This document shows, in pieces, positions 14,501 to 21,821 of a stretch of 22,466 nucleotides of DNA (position 1 is the first letter of the stretch; each line of letters opens with the position of its first letter). The notes beneath the pieces were generated by a model. The model did no database searches, was not told the DNA's origin, and saw nothing but the letters and a program-made list of their open reading frames with translations. The DNA is from a virus. Both the position numbers and the translations under genes were made by a program. The stretch covers positions 1 to 22,466 of IMG/VR virus record IMGVR_UViG_3300037244_000046. One strand, given 5' to 3'.

Positions 14501-14615
14501 CGACCTCGACGGCGATTGGTCTCAGGAAGATACCATACTCATTGTTCACAGCGACCCGTTCCCCTTCACGCTGCGCAGTGTCACTCCACGGCTATCCGTG
14601 GCCGAGGAGGGCTAG
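11520..14615 (+). CDS. Tail tubular protein B-like (tail nozzle, T7 gp12 type) with two inserted FCCH-like repeats
   Basis: The 1031-residue protein begins with the standard N-terminus of this class: N-N-F-N-T-G-E-V-S-P-L-I-E-S-R-S-D-L-A-K-Y (9-29), then L-E-N-A-V-P-L-V-E-G-G-A-K-K-M-P-G-T, and L-V-P-F-E-F. The mid-protein Y-Q-E-R-F-V-L-A-G-A (about 538-548) and later F-A-W-F-R-V-V-T-D-G are also typical. T7 gp12 is about 794 residues; the extra length here comes from a duplicated module (348-412 and 797-873) and a Gly-rich strand region between about 412 and 520. Expected role: the nozzle at the tail end that contacts fibres. It overlaps the previous gene by ATGA and is followed at once by the next gene. 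Confidence 0.8.
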   Translation: MSRANVLINNFNTGEVSPLIESRSDLAKYAAACTTLENAVPLVEGGAKKMPGTIFAGIAANGGPLGTPASGKSRLVPFEFSTNQTAILEFYAMGVRIWVNGGLVVSGPAGLIDWTPGTTYAALAQVVLGSNVSLDPSYPLPATTYLIVQAPYAEGSLSSIIINLGVNTIDTLAVTKTGSVPNQGIQILLANATSAKNSSAAIQAAIQALGYLNSPSSNYVNLVSWQAYWNPAATPPISSATISQAMGGVTGIYQSTGAGNVGNFPPLSPSNWTAVVPNVPIVIATPYAEADVFDLDVSTQSADVLYITHSSYPAASLSRYSDTTWVYQPLALYGTTDVVKTGYSALGQAISAISVANPAVVTVASINQPFNDGGRIYINECSGMVELNEGQFIVSGMGGSSGAWTFNLLPLGAAGGGPAGSVSGPNGPHYYASNPTGVYAASGGSGTGLTIGVNGAAPTGLNGYTIASIYVDAPGSGYNVGDSVYFTVQASNIGTQITSIVGSAAINSTGFLAYTGGGFAVAIPSLFAGLGNYPACATLYQERFVLAGALNTPTQMNGSVQDDYPDFICDPNENDYAIQFTLVSQQVNQIRWMIGTPTALMLGTSGGVWAMFTTDGSSLSQVDVSAALQTTIGTGNVAPQLVNADVIWVTRSAKRVRLLLFNFATNQWDGPDLTRLNKDITIGATEALSGIVQTSFQSEPYPIFWAVRADGQLLGLTYERSEEVFAWFRVVTDGMIESVACVSEDNAEDQVWISVLRTVNGVEQRYIESFAPQDLFHQLSNAFFVHCGLQFQGVGPFAITGISQANPAVVTAPGHTLQNGMSVGIADVLGMTQANTNPLTAWTVAGVIGNTFQLQGIDSTAWGAYTSGGTVEQVTNQVTGMEYLQGETVVAVGDEQQIFSGPVPAGGTVVFPSYANAVTIGLSYTTTIQPMNPVIGSAQATSKGKKQKFSRATLSLYESIGGQVGMDSAHLYDIEYGESSIGDPTAMFTGNITRDLDGDWSQEDTILIVHSDPFPFTLRSVTPRLSVAEEG
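12561..12755 (+). repeat. FCCH-like module, copy 1 (within tail tubular protein B)
   Basis: Residues 348-412 read I-S-A-I-S-V-A-N-P-A-V-V-T, then G-R-I-Y-I-N-E-C-S-G-M-V-E-L-N and a T-F-N-L end. This is the small beta-barrel pattern commonly labelled ubiquitin-activating-enzyme FCCH-like in phage tail proteins. It shares the A-N-P-A-V-V-T core and the G-M...N turn with copy 2. Confidence 0.55.
13908..14138 (+). repeat. FCCH-like module, copy 2 (within tail tubular protein B)
   Basis: Residues 797-873 read I-T-G-I-S-Q-A-N-P-A-V-V-T, then G-M-S-V-G-I-A-D-V-L-G-M-T and N-T-F-Q-L-Q-G-I-D-S-T-A-W, ending Y-T-S-G-G-T-V. This is the fuller form of the module; copy 1 lacks the S-T-x-Y-x-x-Y-x-S-G-G-T end. 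Confidence 0.6.
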
Positions 14616-15116
14616 ATGGGCCAACTGACACAACTCCAGCAAATCGGCATGGGCCTGGCGGGAGTCGGTGCCGTGGGTTCGGCTGTCTCCGGCTTCGGGC
14701 AGTACGAGTCCGGGCAGCAGCAGAAACAGGCTGACGACTACAACGCGGATGTCACGCTTCAGCAGATGCAAGATCAAATGCAGACCTCTGAGGCCAAGTA
14801 TTCCAACCTCATTGGCAGGCAGGCTTCGGCCTATGCGCGCGCGGGAGTGGACATCGCTTCCGGGTCGCCCTTGCTTATGATGGCGCACACCGCCGCGCAG
14901 GGTGGCGTAGAGCAGGAAAGCGAGTATCAGGCCGGGACGGAAGAGGCCGCGTTGCAGCGCTACCAAGGCAAGGTCGCTGCGTTCTCCGGAACGATGGCTG
15001 GAGTCAGTACGTTTATCTCTGGGCTGACGAAGGCCGGGACGAGTATCGCAAGCATTATGGGGCCGTCTTCCTCTTACGGCACAGTCCCCACCGTACCTAA
15101 CTCGATGGCTCCCTAA
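14616..15116 (+). CDS. Internal virion protein-like (T7 gp14 position, 166 aa)
   Basis: A small Gly/Ala/Gln-rich protein directly after the tail nozzle gene, with a strong GAGGAGGG ribosome site. The N-terminus has a hydrophobic helix (M-G-L-A-G-V-G-A-V-G-S-A-V-S-G), then a Gln-rich helix. The motif A-R-A-G-V-D-I-A-S-G-S-P-L-L-M around residues 73-87 is one I associate with small internal or DNA-transfer proteins of podoviruses, and a second hydrophobic helix follows at 128-148. In T7, gp14 forms the outer-membrane part of the ejection channel. The order (nozzle, small protein, mid-size helical protein, giant protein) copies T7 gp12-gp14-gp15-gp16. Assignment rests mainly on order and composition. 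Confidence 0.65.
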   Translation: MGQLTQLQQIGMGLAGVGAVGSAVSGFGQYESGQQQKQADDYNADVTLQQMQDQMQTSEAKYSNLIGRQASAYARAGVDIASGSPLLMMAHTAAQGGVEQESEYQAGTEEAALQRYQGKVAAFSGTMAGVSTFISGLTKAGTSIASIMGPSSSYGTVPTVPNSMAP

Positions 15117-16852
15117 TGGCTCAAATTCCTACCGTCGTCGCGCCTAGTCTAACTCCGCCGCCGGAGATGAACCCGAACATCGCCGGAAAGCCGGGGCAGG
15201 CTCTTGCGGGCGTGGGAGAGCAACTGGCGAGCACAGCCGACATTGGCATTCAGGTTGCCGACCGCATCAAGAAGGCCCAAGACGAGGGGATTTTACTCGA
15301 CGCGGAGAACAAGATTGCCGGCGACATTGAGCAGGCGCACTCAGGACTCGCCAACTGGACCGACTACACTCACGCCGACCAATTGAAGCAGGACACCGCA
15401 ACCGCGCTTCAGGAAAAGTACGAAGAGAAGTATGGGAACCGGCCGGATCTCTGGCGCCACATTCAACCGTATCTTGGGAGGGAACTTAATTCCTACAACG
15501 GCGTGGTCGATCAGAAGGCTGCGCAACTCACGGCGCACTTCAATCAAGCCGCCCTGTTCGATTCTCAACTACATGCAGAGAACGAGGCGGCCACCGAACC
15601 CTCACTTGATGGCAAGGAGCGCATTTGGGCCATTCAGGATGCGAAGACGGATTTGATGGTCAAGAACGGGACGATGTGGGCGGACCAGGGCGAGCAGGCC
15701 AAGAAACTGCTCCGCTCGCGCACCATATCCGCCGAGGTTGAACGGGCCGCCAATCCATTGAACGCGCCTGAAATCATGGAATCTGAAATGGCGCGGCTGA
15801 AGGAGTACGAGGGGAAGGGCTATGTAGAGCCCGAAGAGCTTGAGCGGATGACCGACCATCTTTCAGTCGCATACGAACGAGCGCTTAACCGCTCAGATCG
15901 TGTTGATGTGTCGAAGCAGGGTGATGCGGTTCTGTCTAGCCTCAAGAACGATCCCACGCTCAAAGATCCCGAGACACGCGAATTCGACCATCTGGAGGCG
16001 GCGAAGCGGGTGGACGAAAACCCGGACATTCCTACGAAGGTAAAGAAGTACGTCCGCTCAGAACTTGAAGAGGAAGCCGGCGCGACTCAGAAATTGCAGA
16101 ATGATAAAGATCAGAAGATGCTGGACGATCTTGACCCGCATGTTGAAAGCGGCGCATTGACGTTCGCGGAACTGACGCGCCGGGAGAATCTAGCGCCCGG
16201 AGAAAAGGACTGGATACCGCGGCGGGTTGCGGATCATCTGCTCACCAAGTCTGCTCAGATTCAGCGCGAAAACCGAGTGGAAAACACTCAAGAAAGAATG
16301 CAACTTCGGCAGGAGGCGGATTACAACAGCGCACAGCTATTCAGAGAGGCGTCCTCAACCCCTGGCTACCTGACCAGCGAATCGGAGCTGTACCAAGGCG
16401 AGTACGCTAATCTGACCAAGGCCGACAGAGCGCAACTGTGGGCGGAGAAGAACATCGGAGGAGTGAAGGAATACCAGGACGCCGTGAAGATGATGAACTC
16501 TTCCTCTGCCTACCCGCAAACCGATGAAGGAAACCGCGCTCTTGCCGACGCCAAATCGCAACTTCGCGCAAGGGTGGAAGCTGGAAAACTTACTGGCCCG
16601 CAGATCACCGAAGAGGCGGCAAAGATTGTTGCGCCGAAGGTGGAAGCACAGACACACCAGACCATCAAGGGTTGGCTTGATGGAGTCTTCCACATTCAGA
16701 GGAACGCTCAAGGCGTGGCGGTTCCATCTCGCGGGACAACACCGCAAACGCCAACCTCGCGCAAAGAATACTTCGACGGGATGAAGAAGGCCAACCCCTC
16801 AGCCTCCGATGCAGACATTAACTCTTATCTCGACGGCAAGGGGATCAAGTAA
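15116..16852 (+). CDS. Internal virion protein-like (T7 gp15 position, 578 aa)
   Basis: The ATG overlaps the previous stop as TAATG. After a Pro-rich start (residues 1-25) the protein is almost wholly helical and charged. Many Glu/Lys/Gln runs suggest coiled coils, for example A-D-R-I-K-K-A-Q-D-E-G and V-E-P-E-E-L-E-R-M-T. There is no signal peptide, no membrane helix and no cysteine seen. T7 gp15 (747 residues) is a helical core and ejection protein that forms the periplasmic tube. The present protein is shorter but has the matching place and character. The C-terminus has a Pro/Thr-rich linker (R-G-T-T-P-Q-T-P-T-S-R-K) and a short acidic helix. No enzymatic motif was found. Confidence 0.6.
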   Translation: MAQIPTVVAPSLTPPPEMNPNIAGKPGQALAGVGEQLASTADIGIQVADRIKKAQDEGILLDAENKIAGDIEQAHSGLANWTDYTHADQLKQDTATALQEKYEEKYGNRPDLWRHIQPYLGRELNSYNGVVDQKAAQLTAHFNQAALFDSQLHAENEAATEPSLDGKERIWAIQDAKTDLMVKNGTMWADQGEQAKKLLRSRTISAEVERAANPLNAPEIMESEMARLKEYEGKGYVEPEELERMTDHLSVAYERALNRSDRVDVSKQGDAVLSSLKNDPTLKDPETREFDHLEAAKRVDENPDIPTKVKKYVRSELEEEAGATQKLQNDKDQKMLDDLDPHVESGALTFAELTRRENLAPGEKDWIPRRVADHLLTKSAQIQRENRVENTQERMQLRQEADYNSAQLFREASSTPGYLTSESELYQGEYANLTKADRAQLWAEKNIGGVKEYQDAVKMMNSSSAYPQTDEGNRALADAKSQLRARVEAGKLTGPQITEEAAKIVAPKVEAQTHQTIKGWLDGVFHIQRNAQGVAVPSRGTTPQTPTSRKEYFDGMKKANPSASDADINSYLDGKGIK

Positions 16853-19800
16853 TGGCCACGCAGCCACAACTCGTTGATCCCTTTGCGCAGAAGTCGCAAC
16901 CGCCTCCGCCTAAGCCTGCTCTGGTCGATCCATATACGCAGACTGCCCCGGCCCCATCGCTCGACCAGGACCAGGCGAAACGGGCTACAGACGCCCTCGT
17001 GTACTCACACCTGACCGGAGCGCCGCCGAGCTACACCTATGAGAACCGGGATGCCATTCACAAGGATTTCACGGAGCGCCTTCAGGGATACGCTGAGTCC
17101 GGATGGAAGGGTCTGACAAAAGACTCCATCATCGGCGAGTACCTGAGAGGGCAGACATCCAGCCCATTTGAAGGCGAGGGTGAGGTAGACAAGTTCATCG
17201 AGGGATTCGGGCAGATGATTGGAGACCTCCCCGCTTATCTTGTAGGCGGTGGATTGGGAGCTCTGGCTGGCGCCGCGGCCGGTTCGGTTGAGTTGCCGGT
17301 CATAGGAACCATCTCGGGCGGCGTGGTAGGGGCTGGCGCGGGCAGTTTCGGTCTGACCGCTGGGCTGCGTCAATGGCTTGTGGACAAGTACGCCGGTCGG
17401 CAAATATCGGCGTTTTCTGAAGTGATGGACGTTATCAAGGCGACGGGCAAGGGAGCGTTGACGGGGGCGGCTTTCGGTGTAGCTGGAGAAACGGCTCCGC
17501 TGGCTGGTGGAACGGTAGGCAGGTTCCTCGGACCTCGGGCGTACAAGACGGCTGCGGAGCTTGCGGCCATGACAACGGTTGGTAGTTTGGTTGAGGGGCA
17601 GGTTCCATCGGCGCGAGACTTCGCCCAGAACGCGGCTCTGCTCGCCCTGATGCACGTCACGGTGGGCAACCTGCCATTCGGCAAGAAGGCCGCCCCTGAA
17701 CTCCAGACGAAGACGATGGACCTTTACGCCAGAGAGGGCGTGCATCCTGCAGACATTGCCTCGGAAGCTGCCCGGCGCACTGTGGATGAGCCTCCTACCG
17801 AAAACCCGATGGAGATTCTGAACAAGATCGACAACGAACTCGCCGGGATTCCAGGGAAGACGCCAGAACATGCAGCGGAGGCCACAACAGAAGAGTCTCC
17901 CACGCCAGCGGGCGGTCCCGATACCGGCATCAAGAACGAGACCACCACGGCCGAGCGGGAAGCGCGGGGACTGCCGGAGGTTGAAGTTGAGGCCCGCCAG
18001 GTACCGGCTTTTGAAGCAGGCAAAAAGGCTGTAGACGAAGGCAGGATCGATCCCAGGGCCTTGGCGAAGGAACTTGCCGACAATCCACGCCCGCACACCG
18101 ATGAGGAAGCGGCAGCCCTTCTCTACGATCGCATGAAACTCCAGAACGAGCACGCAACGGCGATGAACACCATCGAGCAGGCGCGCGCTACCGGCGACGA
18201 AGACGCTATGGAGCGCGGCAAGGATCACTTGAAGCGGGTAGAAGACGCCATGAACGCGAACGATGAGGCCGCGCGGAAGTCGGGCACAGAGACCGGCAGG
18301 GCTCTCAATGCCAGGCGCATGATGATCAAGCAGGATTACTCGCTCGCCAACGTGCTCCAGAGAGCGCGCGCCGCCAGCGCCAACGGTGAGGTATCGCCGG
18401 AGGTCAGGCAGAACCTAGAAACCCTCACCCGGCAATTGGACGAGGCCAACAAGCGGCTCGACGATTATGAGGAGACAAAGAAGCAGCAGGCGGCGGAGCA
18501 AACGGTTGAGAAAGTAAGAAAAGGACTGCAAGAGCGCACCGGGCAGCGCGCGTCTACCAAAGAGGCTCGCAAGGCCGACCGGGATGTAATCTACAAGCAA
18601 CTGAACGCGGAATTGCAGCAGTTGAGCGCGAATCCCATGCTCAACCCTAAACTATATGAACTCTTCGGCAAGTTGGCAATCAGTCACATCGAAGACGGAT
18701 TGACGACAATCGAGCAGATCGTCGATGAAATTCACTCGAACCTTCAAGAGCGGGGCATCAGTAAGCGGGAGATTCGCGACTATATTTCGCAGTACGGCAA
18801 GAAGATCGAACTGAGCCAGGAAGAGATCAATGTGCAACTCCGCGAGGCGCGGCGGCAGGGGCGCTTGCTGTCTCAGTTGGAAGATGCTCAGGCGAAAGAG
18901 CAGCCTCTTCGGAGTGGGTTGCAGCGAGACAAGCAAACCGAGCGCGTCAAGGAACTTACGCAGCAGGTCAAAGAGGCAATGAGGGACGCTGGACTCACTC
19001 TTGACAAAAGAGAGACTTCCAACGATCAGAGACTAGCCACTTATAAGAAGGCGCTCGAAACCAAAATTAGGACGCTTCAGAAGCAACTCGATACCGGCGA
19101 CTTCACCAAGCCAACTCGCAGGCAAACGATTCTCGACCATCAGGCGGAGGATTTGAAAGCGCGGGCGGAGAAGATTAAGAGCCAGGTGGACGACGCGATA
19201 CACAAGCAAAAGTTGGCCGCGAGAACTCCGCTTGAAAAGGGTGCGGCTGTGTTCCAGAAGTGGCGCCGGGCGGTACTCCTGTCAAGCGTGAACACGCTGG
19301 GCAAACTGACAACCGCGGCGATGGCGCGATTCGGCACAACACCTATCGAAGAGTTGATCGGCGGTGTTCTGTCCAAGATGCCCGGCCTGTCCGATATTGC
19401 CGCGAAAGCACCGCGAGAGGGCGGCGGATTGAACCTTTCGGCGGAGGCGAAGGCGTTCGGTCAGTTCTTCGAGAAGGCGACCGCCAGCGACATCAAAGAG
19501 GCCGTCAAGACTGGCAAAACTTCGCTCGACTATCTGTACGGTAAGAAGAGCACACTTCCACCGGAGGCCCTCGATTTCTTTGGCCATTTGCACGGCGCTC
19601 TCAAGGTGCTTCCGAAGCGGGCGGAGTTCTTCCGCTCCCTAGAGAAGCGCGCGCAGTGGGCGCTCGACAATCACCTGGACATTCAAGACCCCAAGGTGCA
19701 GGTGACGATGGCGGCGGATGCGTATATCGACGCGAACCGCGCAATCTTCATGCAAGAGAACTTCATCAACACCGGATTCAGGATGCTAATGGGATACTTC

Positions 19801-20565
19801 CACTCACAGGGATTGAGCGGAAAATCGACCGAGTTCATGATTCAGACCGTTCTGCCTATCGTCAAAGTGCCAACCAACATCATCGCGGAGACAGGGACGG
19901 TTGCGTTCGGATCGTTGACTGGTAGCATCGACGCGATGCGCGTTTTGGTCACAAAAGACGGGCTCAAGAACCTGACCGGCCACGAAGCCGACAACATCAT
20001 GCGCTCGCTGAAGAAAGGGAGCATGGGACTGGCCGTGCTCGCAATGGGATATTACGCAGGCCAGTCTTCCGGGTTCATCACAGCAAGCGGCTTCTACAAG
20101 CCGGGCGATGAGAAAAAGAAGGAGAAGCCTGAATCGCTGACCATCGGAGGCGTGGAACTTCCACCGTGGGTTCAGCACACTCCCGTGGGGATAGTTTTCG
20201 AGATGGGCGCGACGATGCGGCGGGTAAACGATGCCTACACCGTAAAGGGCAAGAGCGGCGGGTTTGTTGCGGGGGCATCTACGGCGGGCCTGGGCGCGGC
20301 CAAGAAGGTGCCGTTTCTCGAAGAGGCAACGCGGTTAGGAGAGGCAACCCGCACCGCGGACTCCGCAGGACTGTTCATCGATGACCTGATCCAAAGTCTT
20401 CTCATACCTCCGGACGTGCGCAAGGTAGCTCAGATGGGCGATCCCACCAAGCGCAAGCCTACTGATCTGAAGGAGACGCTGGAGAACGCCATTCCGGGTA
20501 TGAGGGAGAACGTGCCGGCATCTAAAAAGAAGAAGAAATTCTCGATTCGCGGAGCGTACCGATGA
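16852..20565 (+). CDS. Giant internal virion/ejection protein (T7 gp16 position, 1237 aa)
   Basis: The largest gene of the window, overlapping the previous one by TAATG with AGGGG eight bases upstream. Visible order: Pro-rich head with a repeated L-V-D-P motif (residues 7-10 and 24-27); a helical domain to about 120; a Gly/Ala-rich hydrophobic region (126-172 and 196-275) that could enter a membrane; a Pro/Thr/Glu-rich linker (310-380); a long coiled-coil region (about 390-790); and a C-terminal globular region from about 790 (F-Q-K-W-R-R-A-V-L-L-S-S, then G-H-L-H-G-A-L-K) with a further hydrophobic stretch near 1060. The end is strongly basic. T7 gp16 (1318 residues) crosses the inner membrane, but no N-terminal transglycosylase motif was seen here. 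Parts resemble giant polyvalent phage proteins. Confidence 0.65.
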   Translation: MATQPQLVDPFAQKSQPPPPKPALVDPYTQTAPAPSLDQDQAKRATDALVYSHLTGAPPSYTYENRDAIHKDFTERLQGYAESGWKGLTKDSIIGEYLRGQTSSPFEGEGEVDKFIEGFGQMIGDLPAYLVGGGLGALAGAAAGSVELPVIGTISGGVVGAGAGSFGLTAGLRQWLVDKYAGRQISAFSEVMDVIKATGKGALTGAAFGVAGETAPLAGGTVGRFLGPRAYKTAAELAAMTTVGSLVEGQVPSARDFAQNAALLALMHVTVGNLPFGKKAAPELQTKTMDLYAREGVHPADIASEAARRTVDEPPTENPMEILNKIDNELAGIPGKTPEHAAEATTEESPTPAGGPDTGIKNETTTAEREARGLPEVEVEARQVPAFEAGKKAVDEGRIDPRALAKELADNPRPHTDEEAAALLYDRMKLQNEHATAMNTIEQARATGDEDAMERGKDHLKRVEDAMNANDEAARKSGTETGRALNARRMMIKQDYSLANVLQRARAASANGEVSPEVRQNLETLTRQLDEANKRLDDYEETKKQQAAEQTVEKVRKGLQERTGQRASTKEARKADRDVIYKQLNAELQQLSANPMLNPKLYELFGKLAISHIEDGLTTIEQIVDEIHSNLQERGISKREIRDYISQYGKKIELSQEEINVQLREARRQGRLLSQLEDAQAKEQPLRSGLQRDKQTERVKELTQQVKEAMRDAGLTLDKRETSNDQRLATYKKALETKIRTLQKQLDTGDFTKPTRRQTILDHQAEDLKARAEKIKSQVDDAIHKQKLAARTPLEKGAAVFQKWRRAVLLSSVNTLGKLTTAAMARFGTTPIEELIGGVLSKMPGLSDIAAKAPREGGGLNLSAEAKAFGQFFEKATASDIKEAVKTGKTSLDYLYGKKSTLPPEALDFFGHLHGALKVLPKRAEFFRSLEKRAQWALDNHLDIQDPKVQVTMAADAYIDANRAIFMQENFINTGFRMLMGYFHSQGLSGKSTEFMIQTVLPIVKVPTNIIAETGTVAFGSLTGSIDAMRVLVTKDGLKNLTGHEADNIMRSLKKGSMGLAVLAMGYYAGQSSGFITASGFYKPGDEKKKEKPESLTIGGVELPPWVQHTPVGIVFEMGATMRRVNDAYTVKGKSGGFVAGASTAGLGAAKKVPFLEEATRLGEATRTADSAGLFIDDLIQSLLIPPDVRKVAQMGDPTKRKPTDLKETLENAIPGMRENVPASKKKKKFSIRGAYR

Positions 20566-21821
20566 GTGAAACCTCCACCAAATCGGTCTGCGTCTGCGAC
20601 AATGGCCTATTCTCGGAACTGGCGCGCACGCTGTCTGATTCATTCGGAAAAGTCTATTACACGTCTCCGTGGGTATCTGGGTTCCCATTCAGCGCCCACC
20701 TGGAGGTTGGCGAAAGCGATCAGAGCCTCAATATCGAGCGCATCGATGACTTGCACGAAGTCATCGATGACTGCGACCTGTTCGTTTTCCCTGACATCTA
20801 CCAGGGGCCAGCGCAGGAATACCTTGAATCCATCGGCAAGCGCGTTTGGGGATCGCGCGATGGAGACGATCTTGAAATCTACCGCAAGGACGCGAAAGAA
20901 CACTTTGCTGAGCTTGGCATTCAGCAGGGCGAATACGAAGCGATTAAGGGCATGACTGGCGTGCGGAAATACATCAAAGAGCACGACGGATGCAAGTTGT
21001 GGATCAAAGGTAATAAGGCGCGCGGCGATTTCGAGAGTTTCGCGGTCGAGGGCTACGATCTTGGTAAGAGCAAGCTAGATGACATCGAAGCCCGTCTCGG
21101 TCCGGTTGCCGAAAGTATGACCTACATTGTTGAGCCAAACCTGAAGGACACGCTTGACCTAGCTATCGACACTCACTGCATCGACGGGCAGTACCCTGCG
21201 ACGGCCGTTCTCGGAACCGAAGAGAAAGGCGAGTGCTACGTCGGTGCGGTTCGTCCATGGGCGAAGATGCCTGCCAAACTGCGGGCCATCTACGACAAAC
21301 TGGCGCCAACATTCAAGAGGTACGGCTACCGCAACTTCCTATCCCTGGAGTCGCGGGTTGACCAGAAGCACGTCTACCTGCAAGATCCATGCTGCCGGGC
21401 CGGTTCCCCGCCGATGGAGTTGCAACTCAATTGGATCAAGAACCTTGCGAATATTATGTGGATTGGATCAACCGGGAAGATGGTCGAGCCGGAGTATGCA
21501 GGCAAGTACGGAGCGCAACTGAACATCCATTCCGACTGGGCCGACCAACACCCCCTCATGGTAGACTTCCCACAGGAGCATCGCTCTGCGATTAAGTTCC
21601 GCTATAACAGCGAGTTCGATGCGAAAACGTGGATTCTACCGCAGGGCGCCGGGCCGAGAATTGCAGCCGTGGTTGCGTGCGGAGACTCGCTTGAAGCCTG
21701 CATGGAGCGGTGCAAGGAGATCAGCGGCTCGCTCAAGGGAATACAGGTCGAGGCGTTCACGCGCTCGTTCCCGATTATCGAGGAGAAGATCAAGCAGTTG
21801 AGGGGGTTTGGCTTATGGTGA
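20562..21821 (+). CDS. ATP-grasp (PurD-like) ligase-fold protein in the tail operon
   Basis: The 419-residue protein follows the PurD/GARS plan. An N-terminal Rossmann-like part is followed by D72-L-F-V-F-P-D and G-K-R-V-W-G-S (92-98). Next comes the helix Y-R-K-D-A-K-E-H-F-A-E-L-G-I leading into E-Y-E-A-I-K. The ATP-grasp strand L-W-I-K-G-N (K149) and hinge Y-I-V-E-P-N (E191) follow, then Y-R-N-F-L-S-L-E263, and the final motif L-Q-D275-P-C-C-R279-A-G-S-P. Typical members have E-x-N-x-R there; here it is D-x-C-C-R, so metal binding may be altered. The family joins a carboxylate to an amine using ATP. It overlaps the neighbouring genes on both sides (ATGA; 7 bases), so it belongs to the tail operon. 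True purine synthesis is unlikely. Confidence 0.72.
   Translation: MSETSTKSVCVCDNGLFSELARTLSDSFGKVYYTSPWVSGFPFSAHLEVGESDQSLNIERIDDLHEVIDDCDLFVFPDIYQGPAQEYLESIGKRVWGSRDGDDLEIYRKDAKEHFAELGIQQGEYEAIKGMTGVRKYIKEHDGCKLWIKGNKARGDFESFAVEGYDLGKSKLDDIEARLGPVAESMTYIVEPNLKDTLDLAIDTHCIDGQYPATAVLGTEEKGECYVGAVRPWAKMPAKLRAIYDKLAPTFKRYGYRNFLSLESRVDQKHVYLQDPCCRAGSPPMELQLNWIKNLANIMWIGSTGKMVEPEYAGKYGAQLNIHSDWADQHPLMVDFPQEHRSAIKFRYNSEFDAKTWILPQGAGPRIAAVVACGDSLEACMERCKEISGSLKGIQVEAFTRSFPIIEEKIKQLRGFGLW
21801..21817 (+). promoter_or_regulatory. Shine-Dalgarno that sets the tailspike start and its signal peptide
   Basis: AGGGGG (21801-21806) is eight bases before ATG 21815. This supports translation from the ATG that includes the signal-peptide-like N-terminus. 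The next in-frame ATG (21848) lies inside the hydrophobic core and has no purine-rich site before it. Confidence 0.65.

Noticed and set aside
17005-18228. Long minus-strand frame (407 codons) opposite the giant ejection protein
   Set aside because: Composition rich in Arg and Ser without domain order, and it lies fully inside a continuous 1237-codon frame.
20562-21821. Annotating the ATP-grasp gene as a true phosphoribosylamine-glycine ligase (PurD)
   Set aside because: The fold matches but the catalytic E-x-N-x-R motif is changed and no other purine gene is near, so only the fold-level name is supported.
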